Positions 1-9,360 are shown, numbered from the stretch's first letter. The stretch: DNA of 26,745 bases from CAYLLD01 sp964425135 (GCA_964425135.1 CAYRKW010000045.1:1-26745); one strand, 5' to 3'. Notes: a model not told the origin generated them from the letters alone. A program made the numbers and translations.

Positions 1-89
1 CAAGAGCGGCGGTTCTGGATGGGCGATTGCAGGTGTCCCATCGACGGATAGCTGCATGAGCCCAAGGTTTTTTCTCACTCCCCGCGACA

Positions 90-3000
90 TCAAACGAAAA
101 CATCGGCATCATCAAACAGTTCGGGCGGTGTGCCGTTTAGGATCAAGCGATCCCCGCCTAGTGTCCGATAAATGACCGACGTTACGCCATTGTAAGTATT
201 AAGGGACATGGTCATGTCGTCCAATGTCAGCCCATCCATAAGGCGCACAAGATCGGACCCATCTTCAAAATCATGGATCGTCAAATCACCGTCATTCAAG
301 CCAAACTGGAAGATATCAGCGCCGGAGCCGCCGCGGACATACCAATCGTTTCCGGGGCCAGCATAAATGTAGTCGTCTCCGGCACCGCCAAATAAGTTGT
401 CGCGCCCCTCGCGCCCTTCAATCCAATCGTTTGCCGATGTCCCGACGATCGGATTGTCATTTGCATCGCCAATGAGAACGTTGTCGTAGTTTGATGGACT
501 GGGTTCATCTGAGGTTTGCACCACGTCGATTGTGACGATGGCGGTATCGGTATTGCCGGTTCCATCGTCTACCAGATACGAGAATTGATCTGGGCCTGCA
601 TAACCTTCGAATGGCGTGTAGGTGAACGCACCGTCAAAAGTAATGCTGACCAGCCCAAAACCGGGATCTGACGAGACGAGATAGACGGGAATATCACCGT
701 CGGGATCGCTCGATATCAACTGGCCGGAGACCGACCTATCAACGAGGGTGCTGATGGAGGCTGGTTCAGCGACAGGGCTGTCCGGCTGCGGCGCGATATT
801 GATTGAAACATCACCCACATCAAGACCACCGCGATCATCGGCTGCGATGAATGTGAACTCATCCGCGCCGTGGAAATGCGCCTGGGGCGTATAGGTGAAA
901 CTACCATCAGGATTGATCTCAAGCGTTCCGTTCTCGGGCGAAGAACCGAGCGAAAATGTGATGGGGTCATCCTCAGGATCGGTGGCTATAAGACTGCCGC
1001 TCAGCGCAGTATCTTCGTCCCCGTCAAATTGTGCATCTTCGGCGACTGGGCTTGTGTTTGGCGATCCTGCGACCTGAAGGATGTCATCTTCGTCAATCAT
1101 CGCCGCAGTGACATTGCGCATCATGAACCGCCCGCCTTCGGAGGTGTTCAGCGACAGTGTCGTGATGCCGTTAAAGACGTTCTCGCGGAAGATCAGATCA
1201 TCGAGGGTCAGGCCGTCCATGAGGCGGATTTTGTCGATGCCGTCTTCAAAATCGAAAATGGATACATCCTGATCGGCGAGGCCGTATTGGAAAATGTCTG
1301 CTCCGCTTCCGCCGCGCACATACCAGTCCTGCCCGGCGCCCGGGATGATGTAGTCATCGCCTGCGCCGCCAAAAATATTGTCACGCCCGTCGCCGCCCTC
1401 GATCCAATCGTTGAGCGAGGTTCCGGCAATCGGATTGTTATTCTGATCGCCAATAAAGACGTTGTCATAGGCGGAGGGGACTGGAACGGCTGCGCTTTGT
1501 TTGACGTCTATAATAATCGTAGCCGTATCGGTATTACCGGTTCCGTCATCGACGAGATAGGTGAACTGATCAAGGCCAAAGAAACCATCATCGGGTGTAT
1601 AGACATAGAGCCCGTCTGAGTTGATCGACACCGCACCATTCGCAGGATCGGTATCCAGGGAATAGGTGGGTATGTCACCATCAGGATCGCTTGATTGTAG
1701 CTGACCTGAGACGACGGCATTAGATAGAGTCGTTGCCTGCCCATCCTGAGCGACCGGTGCATCGGGTAGGGCGGCAATGTTGATGACAACCTCCGCCGTA
1801 TCACTGCCGCCGCGATTGTCAGTTAGAATAAAGGAAAAGGCGTCTGAGCCATAAAAATTCGCGGTGGGTGTATAGGTGAAGGTGCCATTGCTGTTGACCG
1901 TAGCGACGCCGTTGGCAGGCGCACTTCCAAGAGCGAAGCCTATTGGGTCGCCGTCGGGATCGAAACCGGATAGCACATCCGAAAGCGCTGCATCTTCGTC
2001 AACGCTGAAGACCCCGTCGCTTGCCTGGGGCGATGCGTTGACCGATCCTGCGACCTGAAGGATGTCATCTTCGTCAATCATCGCCGCAGTGACATTGCGC
2101 ATCATGAACCGCCCGCCTTCGGAGGTGTTCAGCGACAGTGTCGTGATGCCGTTAAAGACGTTCTCGCGGAAGATCAGATCATCGAGGGTCAGGCCGTCCA
2201 TGAGGCGGATTTTGTCGATGCCGTCTTCAAAATCGAAAATGGATACATCCTGATCGGCGAGGCCGTATTGGAAAATGTCTGCTCCGCTTCCGCCGCGCAC
2301 ATACCAGTCCTGCCCGGCGCCCGGGATGATGTAGTCATCGCCTGCGCCGCCAAAAATATTGTCACGCCCGTCGCCGCCCTCGATCCAATCGTTGAGCGAG
2401 GTTCCGGCAATCGGATTGTTATTCTGATCGCCAATAAAGACGTTGTCATAGGCGGAGGGGACTGGAACATCCGTCGGTTCGGTCTCGTTGGCAATTGTGA
2501 TCTGGATGTCAGACTGATCGGAGAGTGCGCCACTGTCGGTGACGGTAACGGTCAGATCATAGACGCCATTGAGATCTGCATCATCGGGCGCTTCGAAGTC
2601 GGGAGGGCTTGCAAAGCTCAAAGCACCGGTTGTTGCATCGATTGTGACGCGATCAGCATCGCTGCCGGATACAGAATAGACCAACCCGTCTGGTTCCGCA
2701 TCGACATCATCTGTTGCGTTGAGGTCAACGATGACGCTGCTATTTTCGATGATGATGAGATTTTCTGCGTTCAGGAGTTCTGGCGGTACGTTTTCATACA
2801 CATCGATGACGTTAACGACGACGTCCTGAACCGCACTCAGGGTGCCGTCACTTACGGTAACTTGCAGGGAGTAGTCGTTGCTCGCGTCGTGGTCTATTGG
2901 CTGTTCGAAATCCGGGCTGGAGACAAAGGATAGCACACCCGTTTGCAGGTCGATGTCGAAGGCTGGTGCATCGTTCCCGCCGGTGATCGCGTATGACAGG

Positions 3001-6000
3001 GTATCGCCGTCCACGTCGAGTGCGCTGAGATTTGCCGCGATGAGTTGGTTCTCATCGGCATCAAAGGTGTTTGCGCTGGTAAACACCGGCGCATCATTCA
3101 CACTATTGATGGTGATGGTTGCACTGGAGGTCACAACAGCACCATCGCCATCGTCGATGGAAAAGGTGAAGCTGTCAGGGCCATTGTCGTTGGCGTTTGG
3201 AGTATATTGGAAAGACCCATTCGGGTTTATTGTGACGCTGCCGTTGGTGGCTTGTGCATCCAAGGCAAACGTTAGTTCAGAACTGTCGATATCAGTAGCG
3301 GTTAGCTGGCCGTTGAACACACCGTCTTCATCTACTGTCACGTCAAGGGCATCAGGGACAGGCGCGTCATTGACCGAGGCAATGTCTATGGTGACGCCAG
3401 CGGTATCGGAATTTCCTTCAGGATCTGTGATTGTGTAGGTGAAACTGACCGCACCATTGGCGTTGGCGGCAGGCGCATAGGTGAGTGTGTTGTCGGCGTT
3501 TTGCTCAAGCAAGCCGCTGGACACGCTCGATGGTGTCAAGCTCAGCGAGCTTCCATCCGGGTCCTCGTCATTTGCCAAGACATCAATGATTATTGGCGTA
3601 TCTTCGTCGGTTGAGAAGGTATCATCGCGCGCGACAGGTATGCTGTTTTGGGCGACGTCTAGGGTGACGGTTTCGATTGTGCTGCCACCGCGACCGTCGC
3701 TGGCTGTGTAGGTGAAGCTGTCGGCGCCTGAATAGCCAGCGTCTGGCGTGTAAGTAAACGAACCGTCAAGATTCAACGTCGCGAGGCCGTTTTCAGGATC
3801 GGTCGATATGGTTGACGTGAGCGGATCGCCATCGTCATCAGTATCATTTGCAAGAACGCCATTCATCGCATCGACGGTGAGCGGCAGATTAAACGCAACA
3901 TCATATTGGTCGGCGAAGGTGTTCGGATCGACGTTTTCGAAAACGTCTGTCACGGTAATTTCGAGCGATGCAGAGTCAGACAATCCGCCTATATCGGAAG
4001 CGATAATGGTCAGTGCGTAGACATTGTCTGCATTCAGATCGTCTGGTGTCTCAAAGTCCGGCGGGAGCGTAAAACTGATCGCGCCGGTTTCTTGCTCAAC
4101 TTCGAACTGCGCGGCATCGTCACCTGACAGCGAAAATACTATCCCATCACCAAGACCGCTGACATCATCCTGTACAGATATGGTCAGAACGGCGTCCGAG
4201 TTTTCCAAGACCGAGATTTGCGATACGACCGAAAGCTCTGGCGGAGTGTTCTCGTAGACGTCTTCGACGGTGATGGTAATCTCTTGAGTTGACGTTGAGA
4301 CTTCATCTGATGCGGATATTGTGACCTGGTAACTTCCATCTGAATCAGCGTCGCTTGGCAACTCGAAATCGGGAGCTGTCACGAACACAAGGTTGCCCGA
4401 CAATTGGTCGATTGAGAGCAACTGCGCATCGTCGCCGCCCTCGATCGCATATGAAATATTGTCTCCATCGGCATCCGTTGCGATGATTGCAGGGCCGGTT
4501 ATGAGGTTTTCCGCAACTGTGAACGTGTCTTCAGATTGGATGATCGGAACATCATTTTGAGACGTTATCTCAATGGAAACGGTACCAACAGCGCTGCCGC
4601 CATCGCCATCGTCGACCAGGATGGTGAAGCGGTCGGTTCCGAAGAAGTTGGCATTTGGCGTGTAGGTAAATGCGCCGCCGTCTTGTAATGCAACCGTTCC
4701 ATCCTGAGCTGCGGTTCCCAGCGCGAATGACAAGATATCGCCTTCAACGTCGGTGGCGGTGATTGCACCCGATACGGGTTGATCCTCATTGGTCTGAACG
4801 CTGGTGTCGGTCGCCACTGGAGCATCATTGACCGGAAATGCCACAACCGAAACGGTAGCAGTATCGGAAAATCCGGTCTCATCTTCAACAGAATAGGTGA
4901 AGCTGTCTGTTCCATTGAAATTGGTCAGTGGCGTATAGGTGAAATCACCATTGCCGTTCAGGTCAACCATTCCATTTTGCGGACCGCTCACCAAAGCGAA
5001 TACCAGATCATCACCATCGGGATCAGATGCTGTGAGCGTGCCTGAAATCGGGTTGTCTTCATCGCTCGATATTTCGATGTCCTCAGCCGCAGGCGGGTTC
5101 TCGGAGACATCGCGAACGTCGATATGAAGATCGGTGGTATGGGTCAGCACATCGCTGTCCGTGACCGAGACAGTGACGTGGTAGATATTGTCACTATCAG
5201 CGTCGAAAGGCTGTTCGAAATTTGCAGGCGTGAGAAACGTAAGCTCGCCAGTCAGAGCATCCAATTCGAAGAGCGCTGCATCCACGCCGCCGACCAATGT
5301 ATAGCTCAGACCGCTGCCTTCGCCGTCTTCGTCAGTTGTTTCAAGGTCGATAACGATGGTCTCGTTTTCATCTACACTTACTGCGCCTGCATTTTCGATG
5401 GCGGGCGCGCCGCCAAAGTCAAAAGTAAGGTCGACATATTGGATCGGCGCATATTCATAGATGTTTCTGTCTTGCAGGGTTTGACCGCTCGTTGTTTCAA
5501 GTGCAGTAGTGATGTGAGAGTCCCGCAAAGACGTCCCACCAAATCCTGACAGGTTGGTTGGGTTATCCGGGGCAGACGGATCGTCATTGTTGCGACCCAA
5601 ATAGAGCCTGAAATTTCCCTCGACCGGCCGAGAAAACGAGAGGGCAACTGTATCTGGTCCGGCGATCTGGGCCGAAGTTACTTCGGGCAAGTTGCGTGTC
5701 GGAGACCAGAACCCATCCTCCGTATAGACAAAAAAGCCCAGATTTTCGATCGGAAGCAATCCAGTTCCAGATGTGTAAACTGATTGATCGTCAACCAACT
5801 GGCCGGTCAGACCCTCAAACTGGACCAAAAGCTCGGTATTGGTCGTGGCGGTCACGTCACTGATCAATATCGGCGCATCAGGTGTGCCAGCCAGCGCATC
5901 GGCGAGTTTGCGCCCCATCAACTGGCCAAACATGTGGTATCCTTCAGCGCTCAGATGTGTGTAGTCCAACCCGATTGAAGACGGATAGCGCGCTTCAAAC

Positions 6001-8171
6001 TGATATTCAGGGGCTCCGAAATAGATATTCGGATTTGTGCGCACCACCTCTATCTGGTCTATGGCAACGGCTTTGGTTCCATAGCCGCGATGCTGGGACA
6101 CCAATCCCAAAATACTCGTATCTTCGTCGAAAATACTGTTCGCCTCTTGTTCAACTTTGTCAAAGAAGCGGTTGAGCAGGTGCTCATATCCGAAAGCCTT
6201 GCCGCCGATCCCGGGGTCAGATTGACCTTGTATCCAGTTGGTAACGATCTGGGTGTCGACCTCGTAGCCTTCGAGTAAGGCCTGGTCATGGGCGAGTTGT
6301 AACTGGATCGTGAGATTGTCGAAACTTGCGGGGATATTGTTTGAAACCACCTTTGGAGAGGTGATGTCGTCACCGTTTACGTAATATTTATAGGGTTGAC
6401 CCGCCTCAAGCACGGCAAACAGATCACCATGGCTCGTATTGGCAAGTCCAGTATCGACGTCATCAAAAATATCATCAGAACTCACCATCAACTCTGCAAT
6501 TGAGCTGCCGCCTGTCCCCACATTGATATGCGTGAAGATGGTATCTGACATCCCAATTGCATCAAGGGAATGGACCATCTGGTTCATCATCGCCGACACA
6601 TGGGTTTCGGTGTTGAATTCCTGTAGGGGCCGGAAGCCCTGGAATTGACCTTCATCGACAGGCACGCGCTGCCAGCCCTTGTTCACAAAATTATGGGTTC
6701 CAAAATCAAGCGCAAGGAGGCGATCTGCATAAACTGGTGCATCTGTGAGGACATTCTGAACAATCGTCGTCCCGACCGACAGGGATTGCCCCGAACTGAC
6801 AACAAACTGCATCGTCGGACGATCCGTCACGGAGACGTTTATGTCGGATTGGGTTGTGTCTGTTCCGTCGGAAGCGGCGATGGAGACGGCGTAGGTGTTG
6901 TCGCTGTCGCTATCGAGGGGTGTTTCGAAATCGGGTGCGCTTATAAAGGCGAGTGCGCCGGTTGTCGGGTCGATCTCGAACAGCGCGGCATCCTCGCCGC
7001 CTGCGATGGCGAAGGTGACAGTGTCGCCTTCGGTGTCGGTTGCGCTTATTTGCGTGACGGCGCGCGCGTTCTCATCGATGGTGACCGCCCCATTGGCCGG
7101 ACCGCTGATCTGGGGGGCGTCATTGACGGGGGTGACGGTGAGGGCGACCTGAGCCGTGTCGGTGTCGCCATTCTCATCGGTGAGCGTGTAGCTAAAGCTG
7201 TCGGCACCGCTGAAGTCGGCGTCCGGCGTGTAGGTGAACGCCCCTGACTGCGGATCGAGCGTCAGGGTGCCATGCGCGGGCTGCGTGAAATCGGTGACCG
7301 TGAGCGGCCCGTTCTCTGGATCGCTGTCATTGGCGCGCACATCAAAGGTCAGCGGCACATCCTCGGCCGTCGAAACCGCATCATCCTGCGCGGCAGGGGG
7401 CTGGTTCTCGAACACATCCGTCACGGAGACGTTTATGTCGGATTGGGTTGTGTCTGTTCCGTCGGAAGCGGCGATGGAGACGGCGTAGGTGTTGTCGCTG
7501 TCGCTATCGAGGGGTGTTTCGAAATCGGGTGCGCTTATAAAGGCGAGTGCGCCGGTTGTCGGGTCGATCTCGAACAGCGCGGCATCCTCGCCGCCTGCGA
7601 TGGCGAAGGTGACAGTGTCGCCTTCGGTGTCGGTTGCGCTTATTTGCGTGACGGCGCGCGCGTTCTCATCGATGGTGACCGCCCCATTGGCCGGACCGCT
7701 GATCTGGGGGGCGTCATTGACGGGGGTGACGGTGAGGGCGACCTGAGCCGTGTCGGTGTCGCCATTCTCATCGGTGAGCGTGTAGCTAAAGCTGTCGGCA
7801 CCGCTGAAGTCGGCGTCCGGCGTGTAGGTGAACGCCCCTGACTGCGGATCGAGCGTCAGGGTGCCATGCGCGGGCTGCGTGAAATCGGTGACCGTGAGCG
7901 GCCCGTTCTCTGGATCGCTGTCATTGGCGCGCACATCAAAGGTCAGCGGCACATCCTCGGCCGTCGAAACCGCATCATCCTGCGCGGCAGGGGGCTGGTT
8001 TGTGTCTTGGTTGATTACGATCGCATCGCTGGCGACGATGTTTGCTGCGATCGATTGCATGAGTTGCGCATCGGACACAGAGACGCCTGCGGGTAAGTAA
8101 GCTGAAGGTGGAGGCGGCGTTTCGTTTAAGGCGGTTTCATACCAAACATTTGCCGCGAGATAGGCGAGCAA
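90..8171 (-). CDS. Giant cadherin/Ig-repeat RTX exoprotein with embedded SGNH esterase domain (main part)
   Basis: Residues are numbered from the first available start, a TTG at 8171; the frame is open further upstream to about 8420, so this is not the true start. Two identical repeats of about 198 residues (roughly 55-449) each hold a VCBS/Ig-like and a cadherin-like module. A sialate O-acetylesterase-like SGNH domain follows (about 450-765), with GQS (Ser463), WIQGQSD (646 onward) and DYTH (Asp736, His739), the expected nucleophile, block III and Asp-His pair. Then come many cadherin-like (DENxxAV, DFExPxDxDxDNxY) and VCBS/Ig-like (DGSFTYTP, NDAPVA) modules. Three RTX blocks with GGxGxD-type nonapeptides lie at about 1902-2043, 2229-2370 and 2557-2693, the last at the C terminus. 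This plan is typical of proteins secreted by type I systems and folding on calcium outside the cell. A surface or secreted carbohydrate esterase/adhesin is inferred. No secretion genes are in the window. The gene is broken near its start. Confidence 0.85.
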   Translation of the reverse strand: MLAYLAANVWYETALNETPPPPSAYLPAGVSVSDAQLMQSIAANIVASDAIVINQDTNQPPAAQDDAVSTAEDVPLTFDVRANDSDPENGPLTVTDFTQPAHGTLTLDPQSGAFTYTPDADFSGADSFSYTLTDENGDTDTAQVALTVTPVNDAPQISGPANGAVTIDENARAVTQISATDTEGDTVTFAIAGGEDAALFEIDPTTGALAFISAPDFETPLDSDSDNTYAVSIAASDGTDTTQSDINVSVTDVFENQPPAAQDDAVSTAEDVPLTFDVRANDSDPENGPLTVTDFTQPAHGTLTLDPQSGAFTYTPDADFSGADSFSYTLTDENGDTDTAQVALTVTPVNDAPQISGPANGAVTIDENARAVTQISATDTEGDTVTFAIAGGEDAALFEIDPTTGALAFISAPDFETPLDSDSDNTYAVSIAASDGTDTTQSDINVSVTDRPTMQFVVSSGQSLSVGTTIVQNVLTDAPVYADRLLALDFGTHNFVNKGWQRVPVDEGQFQGFRPLQEFNTETHVSAMMNQMVHSLDAIGMSDTIFTHINVGTGGSSIAELMVSSDDIFDDVDTGLANTSHGDLFAVLEAGQPYKYYVNGDDITSPKVVSNNIPASFDNLTIQLQLAHDQALLEGYEVDTQIVTNWIQGQSDPGIGGKAFGYEHLLNRFFDKVEQEANSIFDEDTSILGLVSQHRGYGTKAVAIDQIEVVRTNPNIYFGAPEYQFEARYPSSIGLDYTHLSAEGYHMFGQLMGRKLADALAGTPDAPILISDVTATTNTELLVQFEGLTGQLVDDQSVYTSGTGLLPIENLGFFVYTEDGFWSPTRNLPEVTSAQIAGPDTVALSFSRPVEGNFRLYLGRNNDDPSAPDNPTNLSGFGGTSLRDSHITTALETTSGQTLQDRNIYEYAPIQYVDLTFDFGGAPAIENAGAVSVDENETIVIDLETTDEDGEGSGLSYTLVGGVDAALFELDALTGELTFLTPANFEQPFDADSDNIYHVTVSVTDSDVLTHTTDLHIDVRDVSENPPAAEDIEISSDEDNPISGTLTASDPDGDDLVFALVSGPQNGMVDLNGNGDFTYTPLTNFNGTDSFTYSVEDETGFSDTATVSVVAFPVNDAPVATDTSVQTNEDQPVSGAITATDVEGDILSFALGTAAQDGTVALQDGGAFTYTPNANFFGTDRFTILVDDGDGGSAVGTVSIEITSQNDVPIIQSEDTFTVAENLITGPAIIATDADGDNISYAIEGGDDAQLLSIDQLSGNLVFVTAPDFELPSDADSDGSYQVTISASDEVSTSTQEITITVEDVYENTPPELSVVSQISVLENSDAVLTISVQDDVSGLGDGIVFSLSGDDAAQFEVEQETGAISFTLPPDFETPDDLNADNVYALTIIASDIGGLSDSASLEITVTDVFENVDPNTFADQYDVAFNLPLTVDAMNGVLANDTDDDGDPLTSTISTDPENGLATLNLDGSFTYTPDAGYSGADSFTYTASDGRGGSTIETVTLDVAQNSIPVARDDTFSTDEDTPIIIDVLANDEDPDGSSLSLTPSSVSSGLLEQNADNTLTYAPAANANGAVSFTYTITDPEGNSDTAGVTIDIASVNDAPVPDALDVTVDEDGVFNGQLTATDIDSSELTFALDAQATNGSVTINPNGSFQYTPNANDNGPDSFTFSIDDGDGAVVTSSATITINSVNDAPVFTSANTFDADENQLIAANLSALDVDGDTLSYAITGGNDAPAFDIDLQTGVLSFVSSPDFEQPIDHDASNDYSLQVTVSDGTLSAVQDVVVNVIDVYENVPPELLNAENLIIIENSSVIVDLNATDDVDAEPDGLVYSVSGSDADRVTIDATTGALSFASPPDFEAPDDADLNGVYDLTVTVTDSGALSDQSDIQITIANETEPTDVPVPSAYDNVFIGDQNNNPIAGTSLNDWIEGGDGRDNIFGGAGDDYIIPGAGQDWYVRGGSGADIFQYGLADQDVSIFDFEDGIDKIRLMDGLTLDDLIFRENVFNGITTLSLNTSEGGRFMMRNVTAAMIDEDDILQVAGSVNASPQASDGVFSVDEDAALSDVLSGFDPDGDPIGFALGSAPANGVATVNSNGTFTYTPTANFYGSDAFSFILTDNRGGSDTAEVVINIAALPDAPVAQDGQATTLSNAVVSGQLQSSDPDGDIPTYSLDTDPANGAVSINSDGLYVYTPDDGFFGLDQFTYLVDDGTGNTDTATIIIDVKQSAAVPVPSAYDNVFIGDQNNNPIAGTSLNDWIEGGDGRDNIFGGAGDDYIIPGAGQDWYVRGGSGADIFQYGLADQDVSIFDFEDGIDKIRLMDGLTLDDLIFRENVFNGITTLSLNTSEGGRFMMRNVTAAMIDEDDILQVAGSPNTSPVAEDAQFDGDEDTALSGSLIATDPEDDPITFSLGSSPENGTLEINPDGSFTYTPQAHFHGADEFTFIAADDRGGLDVGDVSINIAPQPDSPVAEPASISTLVDRSVSGQLISSDPDGDIPVYLVSSDPGFGLVSITFDGAFTYTPFEGYAGPDQFSYLVDDGTGNTDTAIVTIDVVQTSDEPSPSNYDNVLIGDANDNPIVGTSANDWIEGREGRDNLFGGAGDDYIYAGPGNDWYVRGGSGADIFQFGLNDGDLTIHDFEDGSDLVRLMDGLTLDDMTMSLNTYNGVTSVIYRTLGGDRLILNGTPPELFDDADVFV
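1062..1487. repeat. 426-bp direct repeat encoding an RTX block, copy 2
   Basis: Second identical copy of 2043-2468. A diverged third version of the same block forms the C terminus of the protein (about 90-500), so the identical pair is a younger event than the original triplication. Confidence 0.95.
2043..2468. repeat. 426-bp direct repeat encoding an RTX block, copy 1
   Basis: Identical to 1062-1487 at an offset of 981 bp (327 codons). It encodes a 142-residue block starting PVPSAYDNVFIGD, with GGDGRD, GGAGDD and GGSGAD calcium-binding turns, then a hydrophobic segment ending DDILQVAGS. Between the copies lie two VCBS/Ig-like modules that are not identical to those elsewhere. Confidence 0.95.
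6822..7406. repeat. 585-bp direct repeat, copy 2 of a tandem pair
   Basis: Second identical copy of 7416-8000. It ends on the low-coordinate side directly at the start of the embedded esterase domain. Perfect identity, third codon positions included, points to a recent duplication or gene conversion. Confidence 0.95.
7416..8000. repeat. 585-bp direct repeat, copy 1 of a tandem pair
   Basis: Identical base for base to 6822-7406 on reading both copies, at an offset of 594 bp, with 9 bp between them. It keeps the reading frame (594 = 198 codons) and encodes one VCBS/Ig-like plus one cadherin-like module. It looks more GC-rich than most of the other modules of the same gene. Confidence 0.95.
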
Positions 8172-8331
8172 AGCTGTCGGATGCCGCGGATCCTCTGTGA
8201 GCAGGTCTTCGGCAGTTTGCCCGTTGTCGCCGTCGCCATAAAGTATGGTCAGTTGTCTGTAGGCCTCGCTGTAGGCAAGGCCGGACGGGGCGTAGTGTTG
8301 GTTGTTCCGGATCGCGGCCGATTCATATGCG

Positions 8332-8763
8332 CTATGAACCGCATTTCCAAAAGCATCCCCGCCCGAGATGGTGGCGTAATCGACAAACCAATCGCTCGCC
8401 CATGCGGTGTATGTAGATCACATCACCGCCATTTGACTCTATCAGACCGGCAAACAGATCAGCGTAGGTGTTGAATGTGGCTGTGCCGTCCGGATCATCC
8501 GCTGTTCCGTCGTGAATTTTCGTGGGTTCGCCTCCCACAAAGACGATATCGTAGGTTCCAGACGTAATCTCGTCCTGCGCGTTTTGAACTCCGGTGTCTT
8601 CCCAGGCATCCTGAATGGTTCCACCGCCCGCATCTGAAAGGGTCTGAGTTATGGTATGTCCGCCGGCGTTTGCCAGGGCATTGAATTGAGAAATTGGGCT
8701 AAGGGAGACGTCACCCCCGGGTTGATGAAAAATAAATGGATTCCCTACAAACAGTATATTCAT
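8332..8763 (-). pseudogene. N-terminal SGNH-like fragment of the giant exoprotein, separated by a frameshift
   Basis: ATG at 8763; the frame runs to TAG at 8332, but the plausible protein ends near 8412. Up to there it reads like an SGNH/GDSL-type domain (ILFVGN near residue 3, then YDIVFVGGEP and YADLFAGLIESNGGDVIYI). After it the frame gives an Arg/His/Cys-rich tail unlike anything around it. Shifting by one base near 8412 gives TAWASDWFVDY, continues without a stop through DPRHPTALLAYLAANVWY (the expected Asp-x-x-His block), and runs directly into the large ORF. The two pieces are therefore one gene. The usual nucleophile serine of the first block (GNS) is proline here (GNP), so this domain may be inactive. 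No clear Shine-Dalgarno sequence precedes the ATG. The break could be a sequencing error or a real mutation. Confidence 0.7.
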
Positions 8764-9360
8764 CAATATTAATCCAAAATTGCTCGTGTTATCATTTTGC
8801 CAATCAAAAACTATTCATCGCGATTGGGGGCTAAGTTAACCAGATAAACAAAGTCTTTACTCGAAAGGCCTCAACTTTGATCGGCCCATCAAACAAGATT
8901 TTGATATACAATACTAAAATTATATATAGATTTCGCTAAAGCGCGAAAATGACTAGGTCTCTGTAATAAAAGAACTATTCTGTATTTATGACGCTACCAA
9001 TTCAGGTCCACAGGTGATCTGGGAAATGGTTTTTGCGTTTGTATTGTTCAGCGCTAAGCTATCGAATCGAGCCGCCTGAGTAGATTTGTTGGTTCTGTCG
9101 CAAAGTTAAGGGCTGGTCAAAGTTAACCACTGTCTGGGCACACTTATCCTGCGATCGCCGCAAACTGCTTGAAGCCGCAATCCAGATCGCCAAAAAGACC
9201 GTTCAAAACTCTGGCAGATTACAATGCCATCAGGATGGGGGCATCCACCCCATCAATCCCGATTTTTCTCCAAACGAGAACCAATCGTAACTTTTGCAGT
9301 TGCATTAGTAAAGTAACTGCGTAAGTTGCGTGATCTATTGGATCAGTTTTGGAGCGCCTT
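8764..9360. other. Divergent intergenic region without a gene
   Basis: About 600 bp between the giant gene (minus) and the GTPase gene (plus). No convincing ORF is seen on either strand. The part from 8764 to about 9000 is clearly AT-rich and includes a TATATATA-type stretch near 8930, fitting promoter DNA for the minus-strand gene. A small inverted repeat (TTTCGC...GCGAAA on the minus strand) lies near 8932-8951. At 9091-9126 the 9-mer CAAAGTTAA occurs twice, 17 bp apart, behind GGTTCTGTCG, which faintly resembles an IS6-family terminus. The right part holds the palindrome listed separately. Confidence 0.6.
9286..9330. promoter_or_regulatory. 45-bp imperfect palindrome, candidate metal-responsive operator
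   Basis: Centred on 9308, 17 of 22 base pairs are symmetric. The core is GTTgCaTTAgTAAaGtAAC (9299-9317), flanked by GCA/TGC and CTTTT/GTAAG-type arms. It ends 30 bp before the ATG of the COG0523 GTPase, where a repressor would block transcription or initiation. Zur boxes in alphaproteobacteria are AT-rich dyads with TAAC-like ends, so Zur is the first candidate given the gene content. The assignment to Zur is inference; the symmetry is seen directly. Confidence 0.5.

Noticed and set aside
1..57. Start of another minus-strand gene running off the window edge (ATG at 57, MQLSVDGTPAIAHPEP...)
   Set aside because: Only 19 codons are visible, there is no ribosome site, and no family can be recognised. 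It may be real but cannot be supported.
870..1619. Long plus-strand frames inside the giant gene (for example 870-1619, 2268-2933, 6645-7247, 7272-7841)
   Set aside because: They are reverse-strand shadows of the repeat protein; the same frames recur wherever the DNA repeats recur, and no domain is seen.
9124..9291. Coding remnant (RRKLLEAAIQIAKKTVQ...) in the divergent intergenic region
   Set aside because: A short open frame with no start codon, no recognisable family and a stop just before it; not distinguishable from chance.
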